Positions 1 to 6,843 of a DNA stretch of 12,291 nucleotides are shown here, piece after piece; position 1 is the stretch's first letter, and every line of letters starts with the position of its first letter. The notes below the pieces were generated by a model that did not search any database, had not been told where the DNA came from, and worked only from the letters and a program-made list of their open reading frames with translations. The stretch is from Verrucomicrobiota bacterium. GTDB taxonomy: Bacteria; Verrucomicrobiota; Verrucomicrobiia; Limisphaerales; UBA1100. The position numbers were made by a program, and so were the translations under genes. Where the stretch lies: contig JAPKEI010000045.1 in the NCBI GenBank assembly GCA_028872685.1, positions 1 to 12,291 on the forward strand, in the 5' to 3' direction.

Positions 1-1339
1 GATGCTTGCGGCGCAGGGCACTGATGTCGGAGCCGGATTTCCAGCTTATGGTATGATTGAGGTGATCGCCTGTGAGGGGCTTGCAGGCGGCGAGAGTATA
101 GCCGGGGATGGCGATGCCGTCCGGGCGGAACAGGCTTACACGGACTTGGCCGTCGTTGTTGGTTTTAAAATTTAGAGTCAACCGTTCGGCTAAGCGGCCC
201 AGCGCGATGGGCTTGGTGATGAGTAGACCGCCCTTCGCGCCGCCGCGCAGTGACACAAAGCCGTCCTTACGATACTCGAAGCGCCGCACGCGGGTGTCCG
301 GGCCGGTGTAGTAGGCCTCGGTGGCGAAGACGGAAAGGTGGTTGGGGCGGTCGGGGATTTCCACGAGCCCCCAAGTCATATAGTTACTTCGGTTGCCCTT
401 TCGGTCTTTGGGCGCGCTCTCGGGAATGACTGGCTCGAGCCAGCGATGAAAGCGCTGGCCATCGCGACTGATCATCAAGGTCGGTTCCACGCGCGAGCCT
501 TGGTCGGGCAGGTAGCGCGTGGGGAACCCGACGAGCAAATGCGGCGCGCGCGAGTAGGGCTGCACGGCGTTGGTGTAAAGATGCTGCGCGGGGCTGTCTT
601 TTTGGTACTCGAGCAAAACCGGTTTGGTCCAGTTCACAAAATCCTTCGAGGTGCCGGTCATAATGGCGCGCTTGCCGTTGACGAAAGTACGGTGGTACTC
701 GCGGTATTGTTTTGTGTGTGCGTTCCAAAAAGCGAGGTTCTGCGAATCAAACGCGCCCTCGGTGATGACCGGTTTGTTTTGCATCAGTTTCCAGTGGATG
801 CCATCGGGCGACTGGAAAACATACAGCCCCTTCTTCCCGGTCGGTCGGCCGCGTGCAATGCCCTTGTAGCGCGCTTCAGGTAGGCAGTTGGGATTGTTAT
901 CCTTGAACGCCACAAAGCAGTGTGTGCCGATACCATCGAACACGATGTTGTTTTTCTTCGAGCCGTTAAATTCAAATAGGCCGAGGTTCGGCTTGGTCCA
1001 GTGAATGCCGTCCTTGCTTTCCGCGTAGCAGACCACTTCGCGATGCGCCGCCTTTTTGGTTTTCGTGTCCCAATGCGAGCCACGATAGTACATCCGAAAC
1101 TTCGCGCCGTCGCGGAAAATGGTGTAGTACGCGCACGTGTTTCCCTCCCACGGGGCGCCGGTGGTGAGCACAACTTCCTTCGGCTCCGGTTGGTGCAGGT
1201 GCTGCTTTAAGTCACCGGACAACTTGGCGATGAGATGGTTGTCGATGAATAACTCACGCGCGGTGCCATATTTTCCGAGTTGAAGTGGTGCAGCGGCAAT
1301 CGCCTGCGTGATAAGCGCGAGAATGAGGAAATTTTTCAT
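1..1339 (-). CDS. Secreted GH32/GH43-like beta-propeller protein, C-terminus cut by window edge
   Basis: The frame is open from an ATG at 1339 to the window edge, 446 codons without a stop. Residues 1-15 (MKNFLILALITQAIA) form a signal peptide, so the product is probably periplasmic or secreted. Blade-like repeats recur: 'YAESKDGIHWTKP', 'VFQSPDGIHWKLM', 'GTSKDFVNWTKP' and 'MISRDGQRFHRWL'. This SxDGxxW pattern is typical of the five-bladed propellers of glycoside hydrolase families 32, 43 and 68. Planctomycete and verrucomicrobial genomes carry many secreted proteins of this kind with unproven activity. An extra sheet-like region begins near residue 360 ('GLLITKPIALG') and may be a C-terminal beta-sandwich. 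The gene starts 9 bp after the DUF1501 stop codon, so both are likely on one transcript. I see no Shine-Dalgarno sequence. The family-level call is firm; the substrate and whether it is an active glycosidase are unknown. Confidence 0.82.
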   Translation of the reverse strand, partial: MKNFLILALITQAIAAAPLQLGKYGTARELFIDNHLIAKLSGDLKQHLHQPEPKEVVLTTGAPWEGNTCAYYTIFRDGAKFRMYYRGSHWDTKTKKAAHREVVCYAESKDGIHWTKPNLGLFEFNGSKKNNIVFDGIGTHCFVAFKDNNPNCLPEARYKGIARGRPTGKKGLYVFQSPDGIHWKLMQNKPVITEGAFDSQNLAFWNAHTKQYREYHRTFVNGKRAIMTGTSKDFVNWTKPVLLEYQKDSPAQHLYTNAVQPYSRAPHLLVGFPTRYLPDQGSRVEPTLMISRDGQRFHRWLEPVIPESAPKDRKGNRSNYMTWGLVEIPDRPNHLSVFATEAYYTGPDTRVRRFEYRKDGFVSLRGGAKGGLLITKPIALGRLAERLTLNFKTNNDGQVRVSLFRPDGIAIPGYTLAACKPLTGDHLNHTISWKSGSDISALRRKH

Positions 1340-1348
1340 GAGCACAAA

Positions 1349-2755
1349 CTAAAACAACTCAGTCAGTGGCCGGCCTTTTTCGAGGATGTTGAAGGGGCGA
1401 CCAGTAACGTCGGTGGCAGTAAGATCATCGATGCCCATGGCGTGGTAGACGGTGTGGGCAATGTTCTCGGGGCCCATTTCTTTTTCGACAGGGTACTCAG
1501 CGTGCTCGTCGGTTTTGCCAAAGGTTTGGCCTCCGCGAATGCCGCCGCCGGCGAGGACGATGCTTTGGCAGGCGGTCCAGTGATCGCGACCGCCGCCGGT
1601 GGTGCCGCCGGATCGCGGGTCGCCAATCTTTGGTTTGCGGCCCATCTCGCTGGTGAGCATTACGAGCGTGGAATCGAGCAGGCCACGCTGGGCAAGGTCC
1701 TCGAGTAGCGCACTGTAGCATTGGTCGAAGCGCGGTAGCAGATCAGTTTTGAGGCAGTTGAAATTGTCCCCGTGCGTGTCCCAGCCACCGGCGCTGCGGC
1801 ATTTTTTGGCCAGCTTGGAGTTGATGCCATCTACTTTCCAAAACACGGTGACAAAGGGCACGCCGGCTTCCACGAGGCGGCGGGCCATGAGCATGCTCAT
1901 ACCGTTGAGATGTTCGCCGTAGCGTTCGCGTACTTTTTTCGGTTCGCTGGCGATGTCGAACGCGCCAGCGGTTTCGGTACTGGAAAGGAGATCGAAAGCT
2001 TTCTGTTGTTGGCGCGTGTAATTGACGACAGCGGGGTCGATGTCGGCAGTGCGGCGGGCGTTGTTGATGGCTTCGAGAAAAACTTTGCGCTCGGCCAATC
2101 GCTTGCCGTCCATGCCTCCTGTTAACGTAAGTGAGGGCGCGGTAAAGTTGAGCGGCTTGGCGTGTTGGCCGTAGATGTAAAATGGATCGTGCTCGAGGCC
2201 GAGCCGTCCGGCGAATTGGCCGGGGCGTGTGTAGGGCGCGCGGCTGGGCTTGGTGGGCAGCGTGATGACTTGCGGCAGCTTCGGATGCTTCGGCCGGCGC
2301 TGGCCAATGACGGTGCCCATGTACGGCGCGTCCGTGGCGTAAGGCCGGCGGTTGTTGCCTTCGGTGCGAAAAGTGAGGTCCGGCACGTTACCGGTGAGGT
2401 TGTAATAATAGCCGGCGTGATGGTCGCCGGTGGCGCGGCCGAAATCCGTGACCGATCGCACGATGGCGAGGTGTTTCCCTTGCCTAGCGGTGAGCGGGAG
2501 GTGCTCGCAGATATCCACGCCCGGCGCGGTGGTTTTGATGGGGCGAAACGGGCCGCGATATTCCATCGGTGCCTCGGGTTTCATATCCCACATATCAATG
2601 TGCGAAGATCCGCCGCAGAGAAAAAACAGGATGGTGGACTTGGCAGGCTTCGTGCGCCCGCCTCCCGGATTGCTCTGCGCAGCCATCACCGAGGGGCCGA
2701 ACTTCAAACCGCCCAGTCCGGCAGTTGAGGCCATGAGAAAGGTGCGTCGATCCAT
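1349..2755 (-). CDS. Tat-exported DUF1501 protein
   Basis: A 468-residue protein of the DUF1501 family, which belongs to the alkaline phosphatase-like/sulfatase superfamily fold; its biochemical role is not established. I chose the ATG at 2755 because the product then starts MDRRTFLMAS, a twin-arginine (Tat) signal with Arg3-Arg4 and the usual F-L after them. An in-frame ATG at 2776 would add seven residues ahead of the signal and has no better ribosome site. Family landmarks are 'CGGSSHIDMWDMKP' (about residues 47-60), 'GDHHAGYYY', 'GGWDTHGDNF', and 'TSEMGRKP' followed by 'GGGRDHW' near the C-terminus; these are the Asp/His positions expected to line a metal site. It is the first gene of a minus-strand operon with the propeller protein. 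In these phyla DUF1501 genes often sit beside DUF1549/DUF1553 genes; here the partner is a glycosidase-like gene instead. Confidence 0.93.
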   Translation of the reverse strand: MDRRTFLMASTAGLGGLKFGPSVMAAQSNPGGGRTKPAKSTILFFLCGGSSHIDMWDMKPEAPMEYRGPFRPIKTTAPGVDICEHLPLTARQGKHLAIVRSVTDFGRATGDHHAGYYYNLTGNVPDLTFRTEGNNRRPYATDAPYMGTVIGQRRPKHPKLPQVITLPTKPSRAPYTRPGQFAGRLGLEHDPFYIYGQHAKPLNFTAPSLTLTGGMDGKRLAERKVFLEAINNARRTADIDPAVVNYTRQQQKAFDLLSSTETAGAFDIASEPKKVRERYGEHLNGMSMLMARRLVEAGVPFVTVFWKVDGINSKLAKKCRSAGGWDTHGDNFNCLKTDLLPRFDQCYSALLEDLAQRGLLDSTLVMLTSEMGRKPKIGDPRSGGTTGGGRDHWTACQSIVLAGGGIRGGQTFGKTDEHAEYPVEKEMGPENIAHTVYHAMGIDDLTATDVTGRPFNILEKGRPLTELF

Positions 2756-2770
2756 GCAAAAATCATGGCA

Positions 2771-2794
2771 TGTCATTTGGGCTAGTCAATGACA
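2771..2794. promoter_or_regulatory. Inverted repeat in divergent spacer, candidate operator
   Basis: TGTCATT (2771-2777) and AATGACA (2788-2794) are perfect inverted repeats separated by 10 bp, with centres 17 bp apart. They lie in the 62-bp gap between the divergent DUF1501 and DUF1080 starts. The spacing suits a dimeric helix-turn-helix regulator that could control both directions. No clear -35/-10 pair was found in this short gap, and the repeat could be chance. Confidence 0.4.
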
Positions 2795-2817
2795 GAAGCA
2801 TGGCTTAAGTTTGCGGC

Positions 2818-3579
2818 ATGAAATCACTGTTTTGTTCCCTCGCATTGTCCCTCTCGTTTGCCGGATTTCTCAGTGCGGCAGAGTCTGCCCCCAAGGCTTT
2901 CATCAACGGCACCGGACCCGGCTGGCGCGCAATGACGGAAGATGATTTTGCTGCCGTTAATTGTAAGCCTGATACGTGGACTTTTGAGAAGAGTGGTCTC
3001 ATTAAGTGCACCGGCAATCCGGTGGGCGTAATCCGGAGCAAAAAAATGGTCACAAACCTAGAGCTGGTTGTGCAATGGCGCCATCTGAAGCATGCCGGTA
3101 ATTCAGGTGTGTTTCTCTGGGCTATTCCGGAGAGCATTAAGAACCTCGAGGCTGGCAAGGGGCGTTTGCCTGCGGGTATTGAGGTGCAAGTACTGGACTT
3201 GGGTTATGAGACGAACCACGAAAAGGGACGAGGCAAACCCTCCGATTGGTTTACTTCTCACGGAGATGTTTTCCCCACCGGAGGCGCACGGATGAAAGCC
3301 TTCACCCCCGAGATCATCTATACCCGCAAAGACGGCTCCAAGTATACAGTTGGTAAGCCGTCCAGTAGCCGCAGCTTTCCGACCCAACGGCTAACCAATG
3401 GCGTTGGCGAGTGGAACCATTATTATATTCGCGCCATCAATGGCGAGGTGCGGCTGTGGGTGAACGGTGTGGAAGTTTCCGGCGGCACTGGATGCAAACC
3501 GGCTACCGGTTATCTTTGTCTTGAGAGCGAGGGCTCACCGATAGAGTTTAAGGGCCTACGGATTCGGGAACTGCCCTAA
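2818..3579 (+). CDS. Secreted DUF1080 protein (3-keto-disaccharide hydrolase-like)
   Basis: A 253-residue protein. Residues 1-20 (MKSLFCSLALSLSFAGFLSA) are a signal peptide, so it acts outside the cytoplasm. The rest is one DUF1080 domain with a concanavalin-like jelly-roll fold. Recognisable stretches are 'DTWTFEKSGLIKCTGNPVGVIRSKK', 'NLELVVQWRHLKHAGNSGVFLWA', 'LPAGIEVQVLD', 'GEWNHYYIRAINGEVRLWVNGVEV' and the closing 'GYLCLESEGSPIEFKGLRIREL'. Members have been named 3-keto-disaccharide hydrolases, but many carry unknown specificity. The ATG at 2818 is the only start that gives a complete signal peptide; no Shine-Dalgarno sequence precedes it. It is transcribed away from the DUF1501 operon and its stop codon overlaps the end of the small minus-strand pseudogene by 4 bp. 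Length is normal for a single-domain member. Confidence 0.92.
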   Translation: MKSLFCSLALSLSFAGFLSAAESAPKAFINGTGPGWRAMTEDDFAAVNCKPDTWTFEKSGLIKCTGNPVGVIRSKKMVTNLELVVQWRHLKHAGNSGVFLWAIPESIKNLEAGKGRLPAGIEVQVLDLGYETNHEKGRGKPSDWFTSHGDVFPTGGARMKAFTPEIIYTRKDGSKYTVGKPSSSRSFPTQRLTNGVGEWNHYYIRAINGEVRLWVNGVEVSGGTGCKPATGYLCLESEGSPIEFKGLRIRELP

Positions 3580-3868
3580 ACTTCTGCGAGCAGCACCACG
3601 TAATTTTCCCCGTACGCCTTTGCGTACTTGGGGCAGGTGGTGTAGTAAAACATTTGCCGCTTCAGCGTTTCATTTTTTCGACCACGGAAATATAAACCAC
3701 CGATTTCCACATCGAACCTTCATCGGAAAGCACTATGGCCGTGGGGTCTTTCATGCCGGCCAACTCGATGAGTTCAATATTGCGCACCATCACGCCGCCG
3801 AAGCTTAGCGAGATGTGAAACAGACAACGCACCGTGTCGCGCACAAACAGTTTGAATTTCCACTTGAT
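3576..3868 (-). pseudogene. Small broken gene: no start codon and one frameshift
   Basis: Two overlapping minus-strand frames join into one plausible protein of about 97 residues. The first runs from an ATC codon at 3868 (IKWKFKLFVRDTVRCLFH...) to 'YISVVEKMKR' and a TGA at 3664-3662. The second reads 'NETLKRQMFYYTTC', then 'PKYAKAYGENYVVLLAEV' and a TAG at 3578-3576. One extra A in the A6 run at 3672-3677 would fuse them as 'VVEKNETLKRQ'. A strong AGGAGG lies 8 nt before the ATC, where an ATG would be expected, and an in-frame TAG stands just upstream. The likely history is an ATG-to-ATC change plus a one-base loss; sequencing error or programmed slippage remain possible. I do not recognise the family. 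It converges on the DUF1080 gene with a 4-bp overlap. Confidence 0.6.
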
Positions 3869-3876
3869 GATTTGAT

Positions 3877-3882
3877 CCTCCT
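3877..3882 (-). promoter_or_regulatory. Strong ribosome binding site ahead of the broken gene
   Basis: AGGAGG on the minus strand, 8 nt before an ATC codon. It is the strongest Shine-Dalgarno match in a window where most genes have none, and it marks the expected start of the small broken gene. It argues that the ATC was once an ATG. Confidence 0.6.
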
Positions 3883-3957
3883 ATGGCGCGAGGCCAAAAC
3901 GGGGCAACAGCCGGTTACAGATTCGCTTATCGCAAAAATTGGTTAAAAAATGCCAAT

Positions 3958-3987
3958 TGTATGTTTTTCAAACGCGAACAGCGTCAA
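3958..3987 (-). promoter_or_regulatory. Possible promoter of the small broken gene
   Basis: On the minus strand, TTGACG (3987-3982) is followed after 18 bp by CATACA (3963-3958), an acceptable sigma-70-like pair about 75 bp before the AGGAGG. The surrounding sequence is AT-rich (3938-4020), unlike its GC-rich neighbours. The match is weak at -10 and the call is only suggestive. Confidence 0.25.
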
Positions 3988-4050
3988 CTCGGATGAAAAT
4001 AAATGAAAATATTTGAAAGAAATGGGGACCCTTTAGCGAATATATATGTA

Positions 4051-4142
4051 GAGGGCGTTATGCCCTCCGGCACGGTGGAGGTTCCGTGTGCAATAGGGTT
4101 GTGCAAAAGTAGCGGCGCCCCTTACGGGGGGCGTCGTTTTTT
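4051..4142 (+). ncRNA. Candidate small RNA or leader ending in an intrinsic terminator
   Basis: Three hairpins stand in a row. GAGGGC/GCCCTC (4051-4056 with 4062-4067) has a five-base loop. CACGG/CCGTG (4071-4075 with 4084-4088) has an eight-base loop. CGGCGCCCC/GGGGCGTCG (4113-4121 with 4128-4136) is followed by T6. The AT-rich TATATATG at 4041-4048 could be a -10 element and would start RNA near 4051; a TTGAAA at 4013-4018 is too far for an ideal -35. The perfect stems and terminal T-tract point to an RNA rather than protein-coding DNA. I could not match it to 6S RNA, SRP RNA, tmRNA, RNase P RNA or a riboswitch class I know. It may be a free small RNA, or a leader/attenuator for the membrane protein gene downstream. 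Confidence 0.42.
4113..4142 (+). terminator. Rho-independent terminator
   Basis: A nine-pair stem (4113-4121 with 4128-4136, one G-U pair), a six-base loop TTACGG, and six T residues at 4137-4142. No plus-strand protein gene ends just before it, so it must terminate or attenuate a short non-coding transcript, or be a chance structure. Confidence 0.65.
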
Positions 4143-4356
4143 GGTTTTCTTCTTGCTGCAAAGTGGCCTCAAAAAGATTGCGCGTGATGCGTTGTACGCG
4201 TGGATCCGGGGCGTGGAGGCGGCTGAGGCGAGATTGGCCGCGGCTACGGCAGCAGCGGAGGTTTTTCAAAAATCACGGAGTGAAGGCCTCATCGCCCAAC
4301 GAACGGCACGAGATTCACCTTGGCTCACAACCAAAATGTGCGATGCTGCCCGCCCA
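4143..4356 (+). other. Stretch without an assignable gene
   Basis: This lies between the terminator and the start I prefer for the membrane protein. It is open in the frame of the downstream gene, back to an ATG at 4003. The translation from about 4170, 'LKKIARDALYAWIRGVEAAEARLAAATAAAEV', is Ala/Glu-rich and helix-like, but has no start of its own and resembles nothing I know. Reading the gene from 4003 would run translation through the hairpins and terminator. I therefore treat it as probable untranslated leader or gene remnant. Confidence 0.3.
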
Positions 4357-5214
4357 ATGAAACCGGCAGTCTCAGTTATCACTCTGTCCACCACGCGTCC
4401 GTGCTCGTGGTGGCTATGGGCAAACGTCCTCAGCCTGGATGCGCCCGTGGTGGCGCTCGTGTGGCAGGCGGCGTTCGCGCACGTATTGGCGGTGGAGTTG
4501 GACTGGATGCAACGCGGGCTGTTGGCGGTATGCGTGTGGTTGGCGTACTGTGGTGATCGGCTGTTGGATGCGCGGCGACTACCCACGGGCCCGGTAGATT
4601 CCGCGCGGCACACTTTTGCACGCGACCACACACGGCCCTTGGCGACGGCGTGGTGCGTGGGCCTGACGCTGGCGGTGGTGATGGCGTTGCAAACGTCCGC
4701 GCGCGAGATGTTGGCGGGCGCGGGATTGCTCGCGGCGGTGGGCGTTTATTTTTTACTGCATCATTGGCAAACAACCCGTGAGGGGGCAGGGCGCTGGAAG
4801 GAGCCGATGGCGGGGTTGGGCTTTGCGGTGGGCGCACTTTTTTTTGTGACGCTGAAATTGGAAATCACGTTGCCCTTCGTGTTGGCGGCGGTGGCTTGGG
4901 TCGGTTTGTGCGCGATGAATTGTATGGTGATCGCCGGCAGGGATCGCGAATGTGACGCGGCGATGGCCCAACCTTCGATGGCACGGCGCTGGGCGGGGAT
5001 GGAACGCGCGCTGCCGTGGATGGCGTTGGGTTGGGTGGCATTGGTTTTGGGCGCCGCGGCGCTGGATGCGCGGTGGTTGCCTCTGGCGCTGGCCTTGGCG
5101 GCGAGCGCGTTGGCGTTGCTGGAATTAGCGCGCCGACCGGAATTGTTTTCGGCCGAAGCCCGCCGCGTGTGGGCGGATGTGGTTTTGCTGACGCCGTTGT
5201 TTGTTTTTTTGTAG
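4357..5214 (+). CDS. UbiA-like multi-pass membrane protein
   Basis: A 285-residue, strongly hydrophobic protein with about eight or nine membrane segments (near residues 27-47, 54-67, 97-113, 118-135, 152-168, 170-193, 220-236, 238-257 and 272-285). Two polar loops resemble the two Asp-rich motifs of the UbiA prenyltransferase superfamily: 'YCGDRLLDARR' (Asp67, Asp71) after the second segment, and 'AGRDRECDAAM' (Asp196, Asp200) after the sixth. In UbiA enzymes these bind Mg2+ and a prenyl diphosphate. The first motif lacks the usual N-D-x-x-D-x-x-x-D form, so activity is uncertain. I chose the ATG at 4357; one at 4336 adds seven residues, and the frame stays open to 4003, but that would cross a terminator hairpin. 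A methyltransferase gene begins 10 bp downstream. The membrane location is clear; the prenyltransferase-like role is inference. Confidence 0.65.
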   Translation: MKPAVSVITLSTTRPCSWWLWANVLSLDAPVVALVWQAAFAHVLAVELDWMQRGLLAVCVWLAYCGDRLLDARRLPTGPVDSARHTFARDHTRPLATAWCVGLTLAVVMALQTSAREMLAGAGLLAAVGVYFLLHHWQTTREGAGRWKEPMAGLGFAVGALFFVTLKLEITLPFVLAAVAWVGLCAMNCMVIAGRDRECDAAMAQPSMARRWAGMERALPWMALGWVALVLGAAALDARWLPLALALAASALALLELARRPELFSAEARRVWADVVLLTPLFVFL

Positions 5215-5224
5215 AGGGAAATTG

Positions 5225-5971
5225 ATGGAGCAAATGCAAAAAATTAAATCGGTGGCATCCTGTGCTGCTGGCGCTTTGCCAACAGATACTGCGCCCTCGA
5301 TCTGCCAGCAAGATACCGGCAGCACGTTTGACCGCCTCGCGCGGCCGTATCGATGGCTGGAGTATGCGGCATTTGGGCGGGGATTGTTGCGGTGCCGGTA
5401 TGATTTGCTGCCGTGGCTGGCGGATGCGCGGCGCGTGCTCACGGTGGGCGAGGGCGATGGCCGGTTTGTGGCGGAATTGGCGCGGCAGTTTCCGGAAATA
5501 AAAGTGGATTGTGTGGAAGCCAGCGGGGCGATGATTGCCCGCGCGCGGGAGCGTTTGCCGGCGAATGCCAAAGTCAGGTTTCACCAAGCGGATGCGTTGG
5601 AGTGGGATTTCTCCAAAGACAAATATGACGCGGTGGTAACGTGTTTTTTTCTCGATTGTTTCTCCCCCGAAACACTGGCTGTTTTGATGCCCCGATTGGC
5701 GGCAAGTGTGCGTCCGGAGGGGCAATGGTTGGTGGCGGAATTCGGCCAACCTTCGCGCGGAGTGTGGGGGTGGCATGCGAAGGCTTGGCTGGCGGTGATG
5801 TATTTTTTCTTCCGTCATGCCACGCGGCTGGAGGCGCGGCGATTACCGGATTGGGAAGGCGAAATGGCCCGACTTGGCTTCAGATGTTCTGGGCGCTTAT
5901 CGCGTCGCTGGAATTTATTGGCCGCCAGTCGCTGGAGTTGCGCCGGAATAAACTCGCAAAACTGCGGATAA
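5225..5971 (+). CDS. Class I SAM-dependent methyltransferase
   Basis: A 248-residue protein with the Rossmann methyltransferase core. Motif I is 'VLTVGEGDGRF' (residues 71-81), with the glycine-rich SAM loop. The acidic residue ending strand 2 is in 'VDCVEASGAMI' (Glu98). 'VRFHQADALEWDF' (117-129) places Asp123 near the adenine, and 'YDAVVTCFFLDCFSP' (134-148) is the motif IV region. A helical segment at about 186-197 (AWLAVMYFFF) may touch the membrane. The ATG at 5225 is supported by AGAGGGA at 5213-5219, one of the few good ribosome sites here. The first 33 residues are low in similarity to the fold and could shorten to Met4. It follows the UbiA-like gene by 10 bp, a pairing that recalls prenyl transfer then methylation in quinone-type synthesis (UbiA/UbiE), though sequence alone does not give the substrate. 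Confidence 0.85.
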   Translation: MEQMQKIKSVASCAAGALPTDTAPSICQQDTGSTFDRLARPYRWLEYAAFGRGLLRCRYDLLPWLADARRVLTVGEGDGRFVAELARQFPEIKVDCVEASGAMIARARERLPANAKVRFHQADALEWDFSKDKYDAVVTCFFLDCFSPETLAVLMPRLAASVRPEGQWLVAEFGQPSRGVWGWHAKAWLAVMYFFFRHATRLEARRLPDWEGEMARLGFRCSGRLSRRWNLLAASRWSCAGINSQNCG

Positions 5972-5990
5972 TTTTATATAAACCGCGCCT

Positions 5991-6770
5991 ATGGACGCGG
6001 AAATTCGCAACGCGCAGGGGGAGCGGCTGGACTACGCTTTCCATGCCGCCAAATCTCACAGCCCGTTTACGGTGGTCATTGGCCATGGTGTGACGGCGAA
6101 CATGGATCGTCCCTTTGTGACCGCGCTGGCGGCGAGTCTCGCGATGGCGGGCATTCCGGCACTGCGTTTTTCTTTTTCCGGAAACGGTGGCTCGGAAGGA
6201 CGCTTCGAAGATTCTTGTATCACTAAAGAAGTGGAAGACCTCGGCGTGGTGATTGATGCACTGGCCGAGCAAGGCCGGCGCATCGCTTATGTCGGGCATA
6301 GCCTCGGCGGCGCGGTAGGCGTCAAGCGCGCGGTCACGGATGATCGTGTTGAGTTACTCGTGTCACTCGCCGGCATGGTTCACACCAAGAAATTTGTTGA
6401 GACCGAATTTGGCGATGAAACACCGGGTACGGGCCACATGTGGGGTAAAGAGGACTGCCCGATTTCGCAGATGTTCGTGGACGATATGAATAGCGTTGGT
6501 ACCGTCATTGGCCTCGGGGCCAGCGTGAAGGTGCCGTGGTTGCTGGTGCACGGGACGGCGGATGACGTGGTGCCGATCGAGGAATCGCGCGAGCTGTTTG
6601 AGCAGGCCAATGATCCGAAGGAACTTTTTGTGATCGAAAACTGCGATCATGTTTTCGATGCTGAAACCGATCCCGATGCGCTCCCCGCAATGGTGGGCAA
6701 GGTAAGCAACTGGCTGATGCCGAAAGTGATGCCGGGGTTGCAAATCAAGGTTGAAAAAGAGGAGGACTGA
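5991..6770 (+). CDS. Alpha/beta hydrolase
   Basis: A 259-residue cytoplasmic protein with no signal peptide. The nucleophile elbow is 'GHSLGG' (residues 102-107, Ser104). 'GHGVTANMDR' (31-40) is the HG-type oxyanion loop. The acid is in 'VHGTADDVVPIEES' (Asp191 or Asp192) and the catalytic His is in 'ENCDHVF' (His220). 'LRFSFSGNGGSEG' (58-70) matches the 'R(F/Y)DxxGxGxS' stretch of the serine aminopeptidase-like (Hydrolase_4) and BAAT-like groups. The complete triad suggests an active esterase, lipase or acyl-processing enzyme; the substrate cannot be read from sequence. It starts 19 bp after the methyltransferase stop codon, so it may be third in that operon, although TATATA at 5976-5981 could allow its own promoter. 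No clear Shine-Dalgarno sequence is present. Confidence 0.88.
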   Translation: MDAEIRNAQGERLDYAFHAAKSHSPFTVVIGHGVTANMDRPFVTALAASLAMAGIPALRFSFSGNGGSEGRFEDSCITKEVEDLGVVIDALAEQGRRIAYVGHSLGGAVGVKRAVTDDRVELLVSLAGMVHTKKFVETEFGDETPGTGHMWGKEDCPISQMFVDDMNSVGTVIGLGASVKVPWLLVHGTADDVVPIEESRELFEQANDPKELFVIENCDHVFDAETDPDALPAMVGKVSNWLMPKVMPGLQIKVEKEED

Positions 6771-6843
6771 CATCCGCTTCCCGTTCAAGTTTGCCAATTT
6801 GTTAAGGCTGAAAACGGCCAATTCTAGCATTTCCAAAAAATAA

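Noticed and set aside
338..883. A 181-codon open frame on the plus strand
   Set aside because: It is antisense to the propeller protein, whose signal peptide and repeated SxDGxxW pattern show the real coding strand.
2776..2776. Upstream ATG giving MTCHDFC before the DUF1501 protein
   Set aside because: It places seven residues before the twin-arginine signal and has no ribosome site; it would also start inside the inverted repeat. The ATG at 2755 fits the family better.
3938..3970. AT-rich region with ATTGG/CCAAT arms as a possible attachment site or origin element
   Set aside because: The arms are only 5 bp, no integrase or replication gene is near, and there is no second copy in the window.
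4081..4110. GGTTCC-like sequence that might be a tRNA T-arm
   Set aside because: No matching acceptor stem, anticodon arm or CCA end could be built around it.
4865..5818. A 317-codon open frame on the minus strand
   Set aside because: It lies opposite the UbiA-like and methyltransferase genes, which have recognisable motifs. Its translation is rich in Pro, Arg and His with no motif, the usual shadow of GC-rich coding DNA.
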